Below, in pieces: positions 52,413 through 61,878 of a DNA stretch of 64,000 nt. The position numbers and the translations under genes are program-made. Origin of the DNA: Streptomyces sp. NBC_00654 (lineage in GTDB: Bacteria > Actinomycetota > Actinomycetes > Streptomycetales > Streptomycetaceae); contig NZ_JAPEOB010000001.1 in NCBI RefSeq assembly GCF_026341775.1, positions 4,154,001 through 4,218,000 on the forward strand, read 5' to 3'. The notes under the pieces are model-generated. The model made no database searches. It saw only the letters and a list, made by a program, of their open reading frames with translations, and had not been told where the DNA came from. Position 1 is the stretch's first letter; every line of letters begins with the position of its first letter.

Positions 52413-53123
52413 TCAGCGGGTTCCGCGCCCGAGGGCCGGGGACACGTGCCCGGCTTCCCGCTTCCGCGCCGACCACAGGGTCCGCACATGCGCGAGATGG
52501 CTGCGCATGTGCTCCTCGGCGCCCGCCGCATCCCCGGCGATCATGATGTCCAGAAGTGCTGTGTGCTCCTGCGCCGAACCCGCCAGCGACCCTTCCTGGG
52601 ACAGATCGGCGAGTCCGTAGAGCCGGGAGCGCTTGCGCAGTTCGGCCACCGTCTCCACGAGACGGGCGTTGCCCGCGAGGGCGAGCAGGTCGAGATGGAA
52701 GCGGCGGTCCGACTCCAGGTAGGCGATCAGGTCGCCCCGGTCGGCGGCGGCCACGATCTCCTCGGCCACCGGGCGCAGCGCCTCCAACTGCTCGCGTGTG
52801 GCGGACCGGACCACGCGGCCGATGGTGGGGATCTCGATGAGCGCGCGGATCTCGGTGTACTCGTCCAGGTCGCGGTCGGAGAGCTCGGTGACCCGGAACC
52901 CCTTGTTGCGCACCGCCTCGACCAGGCCCTCGCGGGCCAGATCCAGCATCGCCTCGCGCACGGGCGTGGCGGAGACGCCGTACTCGGCGGCCAGCGTGGG
53001 CGCCGAGTAGATCACGCCGGGCTGGAGATCTCCCGAGATCAGCGCGGCGCGCAGGGCGTTGGCCACCCGGTCGCGCAGGTGCTCCTGCACCGAGAGGAGT
53101 TTGCGGGACGTCAGCCCACTCAT
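52413..53123 (-). CDS. GntR-family (FCD) regulator of hydroxyproline genes
   Basis: This 236-residue regulator has a winged helix-turn-helix (about 10-75, LRDRVANALRAALISGDLQPG, LAAEYGVSATPVREAMLDLAREGLVE) and an FCD domain (DRRFHLDLLALAGN, later EHTALLDIMIAGD). ATG 53123 with AAAGGGA upstream is chosen. Copies of one palindrome lie in its own promoter, the transporter promoter and the catabolic promoter, so it controls uptake and breakdown together. The ligand is probably a hydroxyproline isomer or pathway intermediate. Confidence 0.92.
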   Translation of the reverse strand: MSGLTSRKLLSVQEHLRDRVANALRAALISGDLQPGVIYSAPTLAAEYGVSATPVREAMLDLAREGLVEAVRNKGFRVTELSDRDLDEYTEIRALIEIPTIGRVVRSATREQLEALRPVAEEIVAAADRGDLIAYLESDRRFHLDLLALAGNARLVETVAELRKRSRLYGLADLSQEGSLAGSAQEHTALLDIMIAGDAAGAEEHMRSHLAHVRTLWSARKREAGHVSPALGRGTR

Positions 53124-53158
53124 GCATTCCCTTTCAGCGGTTTGTCCCCGCACTATAC

Positions 53159-53169
53159 AATGTCACGTT
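53159..53169. promoter_or_regulatory. GntR operator, autoregulatory copy
   Basis: AATGTCACGTT, one base off the perfect palindrome at 45362, 35 bp upstream of the GntR start. Confidence 0.75.
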
Positions 53170-53312
53170 GCGCAGAATCCGCATCGTCCGCCGCAGGCCG
53201 ACGCGGGGTGTCTCCGGCCGTGCGCGCCGGGGTGCGGAGCTCCCGGGGGCCCTCAGGGGCCGGGGCTTTGGGACACGGTTCGATAACAGGGTGACCTACT
53301 CCTTGGCTGTGC

Positions 53313-53323
53313 AATGTCACATT
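53313..53323. promoter_or_regulatory. GntR operator before the peptide transporter
   Basis: AATGTCACATT, identical to the complement of the site at 45362, 180 bp before the binding-protein start. The stretch 53170-53500 between the divergent genes holds no supported gene. Confidence 0.82.
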
Positions 53324-53502
53324 ACTATTTTACAGGTCACACACCACACGCCCCAGCAGTTGCCCCGGGCCGGACGGTCCGCAGCGCCTGCCCCGGGCCG
53401 TCCGGCCACCCCGGATCACGAGATCCCTCCGGACCATCCCTTCCACCCGGCCTGTTCCGCGTCTGCCGTGTCTTCCCCGTACCTGTACCGAGGAGTGCCC
53501 CC

Positions 53503-55248
53503 ATGTCCCGTCGCACCCGTGCGCTGTCCGCATCCCTGAGCGCCACGCTCTCCCTGGCCCTGCTGGGGGCCTGCACCACTCAGGGAGGTGACGACGGCGG
53601 CTCGGAGAAGGGACAGCCCGGCGTGGCCACCGGCACCGTCATCGGCGGCACTCCGAAGCGGGGCGGCACCCTGACCGTGCTGTCCAACCAGGACTTCGCC
53701 CACCTGGACCCGGCCCGCAACTGGGTCCTGCCGGCCATGGACTTCGGCACCAGGCTGCTCTACCGCACCCTGACCACCTTCCGGGCGGCTCCCGGAGAGA
53801 AGGGCGGCGAAGTCGTCCCGGACCTCGCGACCGACCTCGGTACGCCCTCCGACGGCGGCCGTACCTGGACCTTCACCCTCAAGCCCGGCCTCGTCTACGA
53901 GGACGGGACCCCCATACGGGCGCGCGACATCAAGTACAACGTGGAACGCTCCTTCGCCCCGGATCTCGCGGGCGGCCCCGACTACGCCCAGCGCTACCTG
54001 GCCGACACCGAGGGGTACGACGGCCCGCTGGGCGGCAAGCACCTCGACTCGATCAGCACCCCGGACGACCGCACCATCGTCTTCTCGCTGCGCAGACCAG
54101 TCGCCGAGTTCTCCTACACGGTCACGCTCTCCACCTTCTCGCCCGTGCCCGAGTCCCGGGAGAAGGGTGTCCAGTACGACCTGCGGCCCTTCTCCTCCGG
54201 GCCGTACCGCATCGAGAGCTATGCGCGCGGCAAGAAGATGGTGCTGGTCCGCAATCCCCACTGGGACGCGGCGACCGACTCGGTGCGCAAGGCGTACCCC
54301 GACCGGATCGTCGTGATCCAGGGCCTCAAGGGCGGCCAGATCGACGACCGGATCATCGCGGGCGCGGGCGCCGACGCCTCCGCGATCGAGTGGTCCGACC
54401 TGCAGCCCTCCAGCGTCGCCAAGGTCCTTCCGCGGCCCGAGGTCAAGCAGCGGCTGTCCGCCGAGCGCACGGGCTGCACCGACATGCTCGCGCTGAACAC
54501 CTCCCGGCCGCCCTTCGACAACCTGAAGCTCCGTCAGGCGATGCAGTACGCCGTCGACAAGGAGGCGCAGGTGACCGCCAACGGCGGACCCGCCCTCAAC
54601 GACATCGCCACCGGCTATCTGCCGCCCTCCCTCATGGGCGGCAAGGCCGCCGACCCGGTCCATGGCCGGTCCGCCACCGGCGATGTGAAGCGGGCCGAGA
54701 AGCTCCTCGCCGAGGGGGGCAAGCCAGGCGGCTTCGACACGACGATCACCGTGTCCACGGGCGACAAGAACCGCGCCGAGGCCCTCCAGCAGAGCCTGTC
54801 CCGGGTCGGCGTACGGCTGCGGATCGAGACCGCCGACCCCTCGGTCTACTACGACACCATCGGCGACACCGCCAACGCTCCGGACATGGCCATCAGCGGC
54901 TGGTGCCCCGACTACCCGTCCGCCGCCACCTTCCTGCCGTTCGTCTTCGACGGCCGCACCATCCGGCCCAAGGGCAACCAGGGCAACGTCTCCCAGTTCC
55001 GCGACAAGGCCGTCGAGAAGCGCATGGACGAGATCGCCGGGATGCCCGACGCGGCCGCCGCCAACAAGGCCTGGGCCGAACTGGACACGGTGATCCAGAG
55101 CAAGTCCCCGGCCGTCCCCCTGCTCTGGGAGCGCAAGCCGCTGCTCGTCGGCGACAACATCGCCGGAGCCTTCGGACACCCCTCCTGGACCGGCCAGTTC
55201 GACTTCGCGGTCATCGGTCTGAAGGACCCGTCCCGGAGCCAGGGCTGA
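53503..55248 (+). CDS. Oligopeptide ABC transporter substrate-binding lipoprotein
   Basis: This 581-residue family 5 binding protein (DppA/OppA type) has a signal peptide with lipobox LALLGAC (Cys near 23). The mature part contains GGTLTVLSNQDFAHLDPARN, the signature WTFTLKPGLVYEDGTPIRARDIKYNVERS, and LKLRQAMQYAVDKEA. I chose ATG 53503 (GAGGAG before it) over the much longer open frame to 53314, which would cross the operator. It delivers peptides to the four downstream transporter genes. The shared operator suggests it takes up hydroxyproline or hydroxyproline-containing peptides. Confidence 0.93.
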   Translation: MSRRTRALSASLSATLSLALLGACTTQGGDDGGSEKGQPGVATGTVIGGTPKRGGTLTVLSNQDFAHLDPARNWVLPAMDFGTRLLYRTLTTFRAAPGEKGGEVVPDLATDLGTPSDGGRTWTFTLKPGLVYEDGTPIRARDIKYNVERSFAPDLAGGPDYAQRYLADTEGYDGPLGGKHLDSISTPDDRTIVFSLRRPVAEFSYTVTLSTFSPVPESREKGVQYDLRPFSSGPYRIESYARGKKMVLVRNPHWDAATDSVRKAYPDRIVVIQGLKGGQIDDRIIAGAGADASAIEWSDLQPSSVAKVLPRPEVKQRLSAERTGCTDMLALNTSRPPFDNLKLRQAMQYAVDKEAQVTANGGPALNDIATGYLPPSLMGGKAADPVHGRSATGDVKRAEKLLAEGGKPGGFDTTITVSTGDKNRAEALQQSLSRVGVRLRIETADPSVYYDTIGDTANAPDMAISGWCPDYPSAATFLPFVFDGRTIRPKGNQGNVSQFRDKAVEKRMDEIAGMPDAAAANKAWAELDTVIQSKSPAVPLLWERKPLLVGDNIAGAFGHPSWTGQFDFAVIGLKDPSRSQG

Positions 55249-55268
55249 AAGGGCGAGGACACATCATC

Positions 55269-56234
55269 ATGAGCCTCACCGCGCAGACCGCCGGACCGGG
55301 CGACGCCCCGGCGGCCGATGGACCCGGCTCCCCGCCGCCCGACGCCCCCTGGCGGACCACCTGGCGCCGCCTGTGGAGCGACCGCGGCAGCCGGACCGCC
55401 CTGCTGGCCGCCGCGCTGCTGATCCTGGTCGCCCTCGCCGCGCCCCTGCTCAGCCGGCTGGGCGGCTGGTCGCCGACCGCCTTCGACCCCTCCGCCATCG
55501 ATCCCTACCTCGGTGGCCTGCCCCGCGGCCCGCTCGGTGGCATGGGCGCCGACCACTGGCTCGGCGTGGAACCGGTCACCGGCCGCGACCTGTTCGCCCG
55601 CGTGGTCCACGGCGCCCAGGTGTCCTTGACGATCGCCTTCGCCGCCACCGCGATCGTCGTCGTCACCGGCACCGCCGCAGGCATCGCGGCCGGCTACTTC
55701 GGTGGCCGCATCGACACCGTCCTGAGCCGGCTGATGGACCTGACCATGTCCTTCCCCTCGCTCATCTTCATGATCGCGATGATGTCGGTGGCCCAGGACG
55801 TCAACCGGGTGGTGCTGATGACCGTCGTCATCGGTGTCTTCGGCTGGCCGGGCATCGCCCGGGTCGTTCGTGCCGAGGCCCTTTCCCTGCGTCACCGCGA
55901 GTATGTCGAGGCCGCCCGTGCCTGCGGCTCCGGACCGTGGCGCATCCTCACCCGGCAGGTCCTGCCCAACATCTCCGGGCCCATCATCGCGTACACCACA
56001 CTGCTGATCCCCGGAATGATCAGTACGGAGGCGGCGCTCAGCTTCCTCGGGGTGGGCGTGCGCCCGCCCACCTCCTCCTGGGGCCAGATGATCGCCGAGG
56101 CCGTCACCTACTACGAGACGGACCCGATGTACTTCATCGTTCCCAGCGCCTTCCTCTTCGTCGCCGTCCTCGCCTTCACGGTGCTCGGCGATGCCCTGCG
56201 CGACATCCTCGACCCCCAGGGAGGCCGCCCGTGA
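55269..56234 (+). CDS. Peptide ABC transporter permease, DppC-like
   Basis: This 321-residue permease has an N-terminal cytoplasmic tail, a first helix at about 42-60, an extracytoplasmic loop ending HWLGVEPVTGRDLFARVVHGAQVSL (the DppC/OppC mark) and the EAA loop EYVEAARACGSGPWRILTRQVLPN. The stop overlaps the next gene start (GTGA). Confidence 0.93.
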   Translation: MSLTAQTAGPGDAPAADGPGSPPPDAPWRTTWRRLWSDRGSRTALLAAALLILVALAAPLLSRLGGWSPTAFDPSAIDPYLGGLPRGPLGGMGADHWLGVEPVTGRDLFARVVHGAQVSLTIAFAATAIVVVTGTAAGIAAGYFGGRIDTVLSRLMDLTMSFPSLIFMIAMMSVAQDVNRVVLMTVVIGVFGWPGIARVVRAEALSLRHREYVEAARACGSGPWRILTRQVLPNISGPIIAYTTLLIPGMISTEAALSFLGVGVRPPTSSWGQMIAEAVTYYETDPMYFIVPSAFLFVAVLAFTVLGDALRDILDPQGGRP

Positions 56235-57217
56235 TCGCCTACCTGGTCCGCAGAGGACTCGGCGTGGCCGGAGTCCTGCTCGCCATCTGCGCCGTCACCT
56301 TCGTCATCTTCTACTTGCTGCCCGCCGATCCTGCGGCAGCGGCGTGCGGCAAGACATGCAGCCCCGAACGGCTGGCCGAGGTACGCCACTTCATGGGGCT
56401 CGACCAGCCCGTCTGGAGACAGTTCGGCGACTACCTCGTCGGGATCTTCACCGGCCGGGAGCTCGGCAGCGGCCCCCACGCGCTGCAGTGCGGCTTCCCC
56501 TGCCTGGGCTACTCCTACGAGAACGCCCTGCCGGTGTGGGACCTGTTGATGGACCGCCTGCCCGTCTCCGCCTCCCTGGCCTTCGGCGCCGCCTGCCTGT
56601 GGCTGGTGCTCGGGCTGAGCGCCGGAGTGACCGCCGCCCTGCGAAAGGGGGGACTGCTCGACCGCACACTCATGGTCGGCGCCGTGGCCACCGCCTCGCT
56701 GCCCGTCTACTTCACCGCGGTGATGCTCCTGTACGGCCTGGTCAGGCTGACCGGGCTGCTGCCCTACCCCACCTACGTACCGCTCACCGACGACCCACTG
56801 GGCTGGGCGACCAACCTGGTGCTGCCGTGGATCGCCCTGGCGCTGCTCTACGCCGCGATGTACGCCCGCCAGAGCCGCAGTTCGATGATCGAGACGATGG
56901 CACAGCCATACATCCGGACCGCCCGCGCCAAGGGCATGCCCGCCCGCGTCGTCGTGGTCAAACACGGACTGCGCTCCGCGCTGATGCCGGTGCTCACGCT
57001 CTTCGGCATGGACCTCGGCGCGCTGCTGGCCGGCGCCGTCATCACCGAGTCCATCTTCGGTATCCCCGGTGTGGGCCGACTGTTCTACGACGCCCTCCAA
57101 CGCTCCGACCAGCCCGTCGTACTCGGCGTCACTCTGCTGGCGGCGTTCTTCATCGTGGCCGCCAACGTCGTCATCGACCTCCTGTACGCCGTCGTCGACC
57201 CCAGAGTGAGGAACTGA
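56231..57217 (+). CDS. Peptide ABC transporter permease, DppB-like
   Basis: This 328-residue permease starts at GTG 56231 with the typical DppB opening (YLVRRGLGVAGVLLAICAVTFVIFYLLP) and has the EAA-type loop YIRTARAKGMPARVVVVKHGLRSALMPV. An insertion with several Cys (AACGKTCSPE and LQCGFPCLG) lies in the first external loop, as in some actinobacterial members. It pairs with the DppC-like protein. Confidence 0.93.
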   Translation: MIAYLVRRGLGVAGVLLAICAVTFVIFYLLPADPAAAACGKTCSPERLAEVRHFMGLDQPVWRQFGDYLVGIFTGRELGSGPHALQCGFPCLGYSYENALPVWDLLMDRLPVSASLAFGAACLWLVLGLSAGVTAALRKGGLLDRTLMVGAVATASLPVYFTAVMLLYGLVRLTGLLPYPTYVPLTDDPLGWATNLVLPWIALALLYAAMYARQSRSSMIETMAQPYIRTARAKGMPARVVVVKHGLRSALMPVLTLFGMDLGALLAGAVITESIFGIPGVGRLFYDALQRSDQPVVLGVTLLAAFFIVAANVVIDLLYAVVDPRVRN

Positions 57218-57220
57218 ACC

Positions 57221-58297
57221 GTGCGGACCACCACTGAACCGGCCCAACCCCTGCTGCGCGTCAGCGATCTGCGGGTCGCCTTCGACACCCCCACCGGAGC
57301 GGTCCAGGCGGTCGACGGAGTCTCCTTCACCGTGGAGGCCGGCCGCACCCTGGGCCTGGTCGGCGAATCCGGCTCGGGCAAGTCGGTCACCTCCCTGGCC
57401 GTGATGGGCCTGCACCGCCGAGCCCGGGTGAGCGGGTCGATCACCTTTGCCGGGCAGGAACTCCTCGACCTGACCGACCGTCGGTTCGGCCGGCTGCGCG
57501 GGCGCCGGATGGCCATGGTCTTCCAGGATCCGCTGTCCGCGCTGCACCCCGCCTACACGGTCGGCGAGCAGATCGCCGAGGCCCACCGCCACCACTTCGG
57601 CAGCGGCCGACGGGCCGCCCGCAAACGGGCCGTGGACATGCTCGGCGAGGTCGGCATCCCCGAACCGGCACGCCGGGCGGGAGAATACCCGCACCAGTTC
57701 TCCGGCGGGATGCGCCAACGCGCCGTGATCGCCATGGCTCTTTCCTGCGAACCCGAACTGCTGATCGCCGACGAACCGACCACCGCGCTCGACGTCACCG
57801 TCCAGGCGCAGATCCTCGAACTGATCGCCCGGCTCCAGCAGGAACGAGGACTGGGCGTCCTGATGATCACCCACGACCTGGGCGTGGTGGCGCGCGTCGC
57901 CCACGACGTCCTCGTCATGTACGGGGGGCGCGGCGCCGAACAGGCAACGGTCGATGAACTGTTCCGCAGCCCCGCGCACCCCTACACCCGGGGCCTCCTG
58001 GACTCCCTGCCCCGGCTGGACGATCCCGACGACGCACCGCTGCGCGCCATTCCCGGCAGCCCGCCGTCGCCCGCAGACCCGATACCGGGCTGCCCCTTCG
58101 CGCCCCGCTGCCCACGGGCGGCCGAAGCCACCGAGCCCGAGCGGACCCGCTGCGCGGAGGAAAAGCCCCTGCCGAGGGACGTTCCCGGCGAGGGCGGCCG
58201 GCTGGTCGCCTGTCATCTGCCCCTGACGGCCGTCCCGGGCACGTCGCACTCCGGCTCGCCCGGCAGGGCCCCCGTACCGGCCGAGGAGGCCCGATGA
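57221..58297 (+). CDS. Peptide ABC transporter ATPase, DppD-like
   Basis: This 358-residue ATPase has Walker A GESGSGKS, the signature [15 protein letters not shown], Walker [13 protein letters not shown] and the switch His in MITHDLG. The C-terminal oligopeptide-transporter extension has the cysteine-rich [10 protein letters not shown] block that holds an Fe-S cluster in some members. It starts at GTG 57221, 3 bp after the permease stop. Confidence 0.94.
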   Translation: MRTTTEPAQPLLRVSDLRVAFDTPTGAVQAVDGVSFTVEAGRTLGLVGESGSGKSVTSLAVMGLHRRARVSGSITFAGQELLDLTDRRFGRLRGRRMAMVFQDPLSALHPAYTVGEQIAEAHRHHFGSGRRAARKRAVDMLGEVGIPEPARRAGEYPHQFSGGMRQRAVIAMALSCEPELLIADEPTTALDVTVQAQILELIARLQQERGLGVLMITHDLGVVARVAHDVLVMYGGRGAEQATVDELFRSPAHPYTRGLLDSLPRLDDPDDAPLRAIPGSPPSPADPIPGCPFAPRCPRAAEATEPERTRCAEEKPLPRDVPGEGGRLVACHLPLTAVPGTSHSGSPGRAPVPAEEAR

Positions 58298-59370
58298 AAC
58301 CCCCACTCCCGAAGTCCACCCACACGCCCCCGCGTTCACGGGAGGAAGGATCCGCACCGGCCGCGGCCCCGGAAACCGCCCCCGCGGCCGGAGGGGCGGC
58401 GCCCCTGCTGTCCGTACGCGACCTGGTGAAGACCTTCCCCGGCCGCCGCGTCCTGGGACGCCCCGCCGCACCGGTCCGCGCGGTGGACGGCGTCGATTTC
58501 GAACTCGCCGCGGGTGAGACCCTCGGCCTGGTCGGAGAGTCCGGCTGCGGCAAGTCCACCACCGGCCGGATGCTGGTCCGGCTGCTGGAACCCACCGCCG
58601 GCACCGTCGAGTTCGACGGTCAGGACATCACCCATCTGTCCCCGCGCCGGCTGCGGCCCACCCGCCGCCACCTCCAGATCATCTTCCAGGACCCCTATGC
58701 CTCGCTGAACCCCCGGCAGACAGTGGCCCGGATCATCGCCGAACCGCTGCTGGTGCAGGGAAGCACGGACCGGGCCGCCCGGGAGAAGGCCGCCGAACTG
58801 CTGGACCTGGTGGGCCTGGGTGCCCAGCACCTCGACCGGCATCCGCACCAGTTCTCCGGTGGCCAGGCCCAGCGCATCGGCATCGCCCGCGCCCTCGCGA
58901 CCGGCCCCCGCCTGATCGTCGCCGACGAACCGGTCTCCGCTCTCGACGTGTCCGTCCAGGCCCAGGTAGTCAACCTGATGGAGCGCCTGCGCCACGAACT
59001 TGGCCTGTCCTTCCTCTTCATCGCCCACGACCTGTCCGTCGTGAAACGGGTGTGCGACCGCGTGGCGGTGATGTACCTGGGCCGCATCGTCGAGATCGGC
59101 GACAAGCACGAGGTGTACGACACGCCCGCCCACCCCTACACCCGGGCGCTGCTCTCGGCCGTCCCGTTGCCGGACCCGGCGGCGGAGCGGCGCCGGGAAC
59201 GGATCATCCTGCTCGGCGACCCGCCGAGCCCCGCTGCACCCCCCAGTGGCTGCAGCTTCCATCCGCGTTGCCCGAAGGCGCAGGCAGTCTGCCGCACCGA
59301 GCGACCACTGCTCGACATCGTGGGTCCCGGCGCCCGCAAGGCCGCCTGCCACTTTCCCGGGACAACCTGA
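58294..59370 (+). CDS. Peptide ABC transporter ATPase, DppF-like
   Basis: This 358-residue partner ATPase has Walker A GESGCGKS, signature [15 protein letters not shown], Walker [13 protein letters not shown] and FIAHDLS. A 30-residue Pro/Ala-rich N-terminal extension precedes the domain. The C terminus repeats the cysteine block ([14 protein letters not shown]). It overlaps the DppD-like gene by 4 bp and closes the five-gene transporter operon. Confidence 0.94.
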   Translation: MKPPLPKSTHTPPRSREEGSAPAAAPETAPAAGGAAPLLSVRDLVKTFPGRRVLGRPAAPVRAVDGVDFELAAGETLGLVGESGCGKSTTGRMLVRLLEPTAGTVEFDGQDITHLSPRRLRPTRRHLQIIFQDPYASLNPRQTVARIIAEPLLVQGSTDRAAREKAAELLDLVGLGAQHLDRHPHQFSGGQAQRIGIARALATGPRLIVADEPVSALDVSVQAQVVNLMERLRHELGLSFLFIAHDLSVVKRVCDRVAVMYLGRIVEIGDKHEVYDTPAHPYTRALLSAVPLPDPAAERRRERIILLGDPPSPAAPPSGCSFHPRCPKAQAVCRTERPLLDIVGPGARKAACHFPGTT

Positions 59371-59542
59371 CGGGTTCGGGCCCGCCCGGACATCCGCACT
59401 ACGCCCCGGGCCGGCCACCTCCGCCGCCGTACTGGCGCCTCACTCCGGCACCGATGCGGCGGCGTACGGCCGCAGGGACCGCGCCCGGAGGGCATCCGGC
59501 GTATCCGGCGCGTCCCTCGGCCGGGAGACCGACCTTGGTGCC

Positions 59543-60325
59543 TCACTGAATGGGGGCGTCGTGTCCCAGGCCCCGACGGATCGCGGTCTCCACGGGTGAG
59601 TACGCGCCGTCGGCCCGCTCCAGTTCGTACGGTGCGGCCGGCATCAGCGGCGGCTGGGCCATGAAGCGCGGCCGCGCCCCGTGGTGCGGTTGCGCCGCGT
59701 GCACCAGGAACGGATGGCACAGGAAGACGTCGCCCGGGGACCCGGTGGCGAGGGCGAGCGGCCGGTGGTCGGACGCCGCCACCAGATCGGGCGCGAGGGT
59801 CAGCCCGCTCGCCCCGTCCTCCCCGTACTTCTCGAGCACCTTCGGCACGTCGAGGTGTGAGCCGACCCGGATCCGGGTCGGGGCGTCCTCCTCACCGACC
59901 TCGCTGAACAGGAACAGCATCAGCAGTGCCCGGCCCCGGGAGCGCAGATTCGTGAAGTACCAGCTCTCGCCCTCCGGCAGATAGCTCCCCTCGATGTGCC
60001 AGCCGGCGTCGTCCGGCTCCTCCTCGTGCGGGAAGCGCAGGGGGAACGTGCCCAGCGAGTAGCGCGGCTCCCAGCCTCCCGCACCGACGAGCAGCTCGTA
60101 CGCGCGGTGCAGGGACGGGGAGTTGGGTGCGGCGGCGAACGGCCCCTGCGCCATGCCTGCCACCCAGTGCACGGGCCGCGTCCATGTCGCTGGATCGTCC
60201 GGGTCGCAGCCCGTTTCCCGCCACAGCAGCCGCGTACAGTCCGTGGCCACGCGCGGCGCGACGGCGCCTTCCAACTTCACGAAGCCGTCGCGGAGGAAAC
60301 GGGATACCAAGGTCGTGTCATCCAT
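59543..60325 (-). CDS. Phytanoyl-CoA dioxygenase (PhyH) family oxygenase
   Basis: This 260-residue putative Fe(II)/2-oxoglutarate oxygenase opens VSRFLRDGFVKLEGAV, the PhyH signature. Iron ligands appear to be His110 and Glu112 in GWHIEGSY, so the usual HxD is HxE, and His209 in HPFLVHAAQ, with Arg218 or Arg220 for 2-oxoglutarate. It would hydroxylate an unknown small molecule. It faces the end of the transporter operon and shows no copy of the AATGTSACRTT operator, so a link to hydroxyproline is only positional. ATG 60325 is chosen; an in-frame start 21 bp upstream is possible. Confidence 0.85.
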   Translation of the reverse strand: MDDTTLVSRFLRDGFVKLEGAVAPRVATDCTRLLWRETGCDPDDPATWTRPVHWVAGMAQGPFAAAPNSPSLHRAYELLVGAGGWEPRYSLGTFPLRFPHEEEPDDAGWHIEGSYLPEGESWYFTNLRSRGRALLMLFLFSEVGEEDAPTRIRVGSHLDVPKVLEKYGEDGASGLTLAPDLVAASDHRPLALATGSPGDVFLCHPFLVHAAQPHHGARPRFMAQPPLMPAAPYELERADGAYSPVETAIRRGLGHDAPIQ

Positions 60326-60346
60326 GCCCCCATCGTGTGGCGACAC

Positions 60347-60721
60347 CGGGCCCGAACACCCGACATTCTCCGCACCCTCTTTGTCGGGTGGTCACCGAGC
60401 CCCCTCTTGCCCCTCTGAGCAGAGACTGTCGCGACCGAGCCCACCGCCCCACGCATCCCAGACGCTTCGGAATCACGAACCGGCTGTACCCGCGCATGGC
60501 CGCAACACGGCTGAAGTCCGGCACGCCCAGCCGTAGCGGGTGATTCGGGCGGCCGCTGGGACGTCCGGAGCGGCACTGTGCCGATCCAGGTGGTGGCGGG
60601 TTCGGCCGGGGGAGTCGGTGGGGCGGGTGGTGTTGCTGAGGACGTTGCCGAAGGCGCGGCAGAGCGGCCGAGGGAGCTCTTCCATGAACGGACGCACCCC
60701 CCGGCCCTCTTCGTGGGTACC
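60347..60721. other. No supported gene
   Basis: About 375 bp between the oxygenase and the next small gene. A minus-strand frame at 60473-60697 is Arg/Pro-rich and could be decayed transposon DNA, but I find no motif to support it. Confidence 0.4.
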
Positions 60722-61159
60722 TCAGTTCAGCGGTGCGGGGGGCTGCGGGCCGTAGAACGTGAGCGGCGGCCAGCCCTTCGCCTCGGCGATCGCGGACAGC
60801 GCGTTGGCGATCTCCAGGGGGGTGATGTCATGCGCCGACGGGTAGCCGTTGGGCCAGTCCACCCGCACGCTGAACGTCATTTCCATCATGAGGTCGGACC
60901 CGGCCATGCTGGAGCTGGCCTCGAACTTGGACCCCGGCGAGAACTCCACCGCGGTCGACTGTGCCGCGTCCGTGCCCTCGGCCGCGGCCGTTCCGGCGGA
61001 CGCGAACACGGCGCCCGCTGCCGCCGTCCCCGAATACCAGTGACGGGCCGGTAGCCGACGTCGCCCAGGCCCGAGGGGCCGTCGCCGTGCGCGGGGGCCG
61101 AGGCGCGATTCCGTACTGTTCGGCTGTGCGTCCAGTTCGTGGACGTGTGCCGGGCACAA
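60722..61159 (-). CDS. Small hypothetical protein
   Basis: I do not recognise this 145-residue protein. The first 45 residues are Arg/Pro-rich, then a short Ala/Gly-rich hydrophobic stretch (about 42-60) follows. The second half has normal protein composition (MEMTFSVRVDWPNGYPSAHD, ITPLEIANALSAIAEAKGW) with a beta-strand followed by a helix, ending Pro-rich. The true start may be further in, since the first third looks unlike coding sequence. It is divergent from the TetR gene with about 35 bp between them. Confidence 0.5.
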   Translation of the reverse strand: MCPAHVHELDAQPNSTESRLGPRARRRPLGPGRRRLPARHWYSGTAAAGAVFASAGTAAAEGTDAAQSTAVEFSPGSKFEASSSMAGSDLMMEMTFSVRVDWPNGYPSAHDITPLEIANALSAIAEAKGWPPLTFYGPQPPAPLN

Positions 61160-61195
61160 GCTCGCGCGCAGGTGTCACACGGTGAGAGGGCAGTG

Positions 61196-61807
61196 ATGGT
61201 GTCACGGAAGCAAGAGATCTCGGAGGAGACCCGCAGGCGGTTGATGGAGGCGGCATTCGAACTCGTCGCGGACGGGGGCGCGGCGGCCATGTCGATTCAG
61301 GCGGTGGCTGTACGTTCCGGTATCAGCCGGGGGTCTGTGGCCTGGCACTTCGGCTCGAAGGACGGGTTGCTGGTGGCTGTGGTCGAGGAGGCTTTCCGCC
61401 GTGGTACCGAGTTCCTGGTCCAGCGTCTTGAGACGGAACCGCGTGGTGCCACAGCGTTGATGCGGGCGAACCACGCGCTGATGTCGCGCCCGGAGGCCCG
61501 GATCTTTTCCACGCTTCTCCTGGAAGCGGTCACGAGGGAGTCCGAGGTCGGGGAGACCTATGCGCGGCAGTACGTCGCCCTTCGGCGTGTGTACTCCGAC
61601 TACCTGCGTTCAGTGACCCCGGAACTGACCGCGATGTTCGATGCCGATGCCCTGGCCGTAGCCATGCTCGGCACCACCCTGGGCATCAACATCCAGCACC
61701 GGCTCGACCCGGACGCGGTGGACCGCGCAGGCGCGGTCCACGTGGTGGAGGCGCTCTATGACGCGGCGCTGGCGTCAACAGGGGACACGGCAAGTAACGG
61801 AGAGTAG
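61196..61807 (+). CDS. TetR-family repressor of the cyclase/FAH operon
   Basis: This 203-residue regulator has the helix-turn-helix at about 15-60 (RLMEAAFELVADGGAAAMSIQAVAVRSGISRGSVAWHFGSKDGLL), a very standard TetR domain, and a helical ligand domain. ATG 61196 is preferred (GAGGG upstream); the in-frame GTG at 61139 lies in the promoter. A perfect 24-bp palindrome between this gene and the downstream hydrolase genes is the probable operator. A second short palindrome, CGTCCA-GTTCG-TGGACG at 61129-61145, lies before the TetR gene. Confidence 0.92.
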   Translation: MVSRKQEISEETRRRLMEAAFELVADGGAAAMSIQAVAVRSGISRGSVAWHFGSKDGLLVAVVEEAFRRGTEFLVQRLETEPRGATALMRANHALMSRPEARIFSTLLLEAVTRESEVGETYARQYVALRRVYSDYLRSVTPELTAMFDADALAVAMLGTTLGINIQHRLDPDAVDRAGAVHVVEALYDAALASTGDTASNGE

Positions 61808-61840
61808 CTACTGCGTCTCTTGCGAGTTCGGCCACTCGGT

Positions 61841-61864
61841 TCTATGTTGGACGTCCAACATAGA
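61841..61864. promoter_or_regulatory. TetR operator, perfect 24-bp palindrome
   Basis: TCTATGTTGGAC and GTCCAACATAGA are exact inverse complements with no spacer, 15 bp before the start of the cyclase-family gene. Binding would block translation start and transcription of the downstream operon. Confidence 0.85.
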
Positions 61865-61878
61865 AAGGTGGTTCCGTC

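Noticed and set aside
60473..60697. Possible decayed transposase fragment on the minus strand
   Set aside because: No DDE motif or terminal repeats could be found; too short to support.
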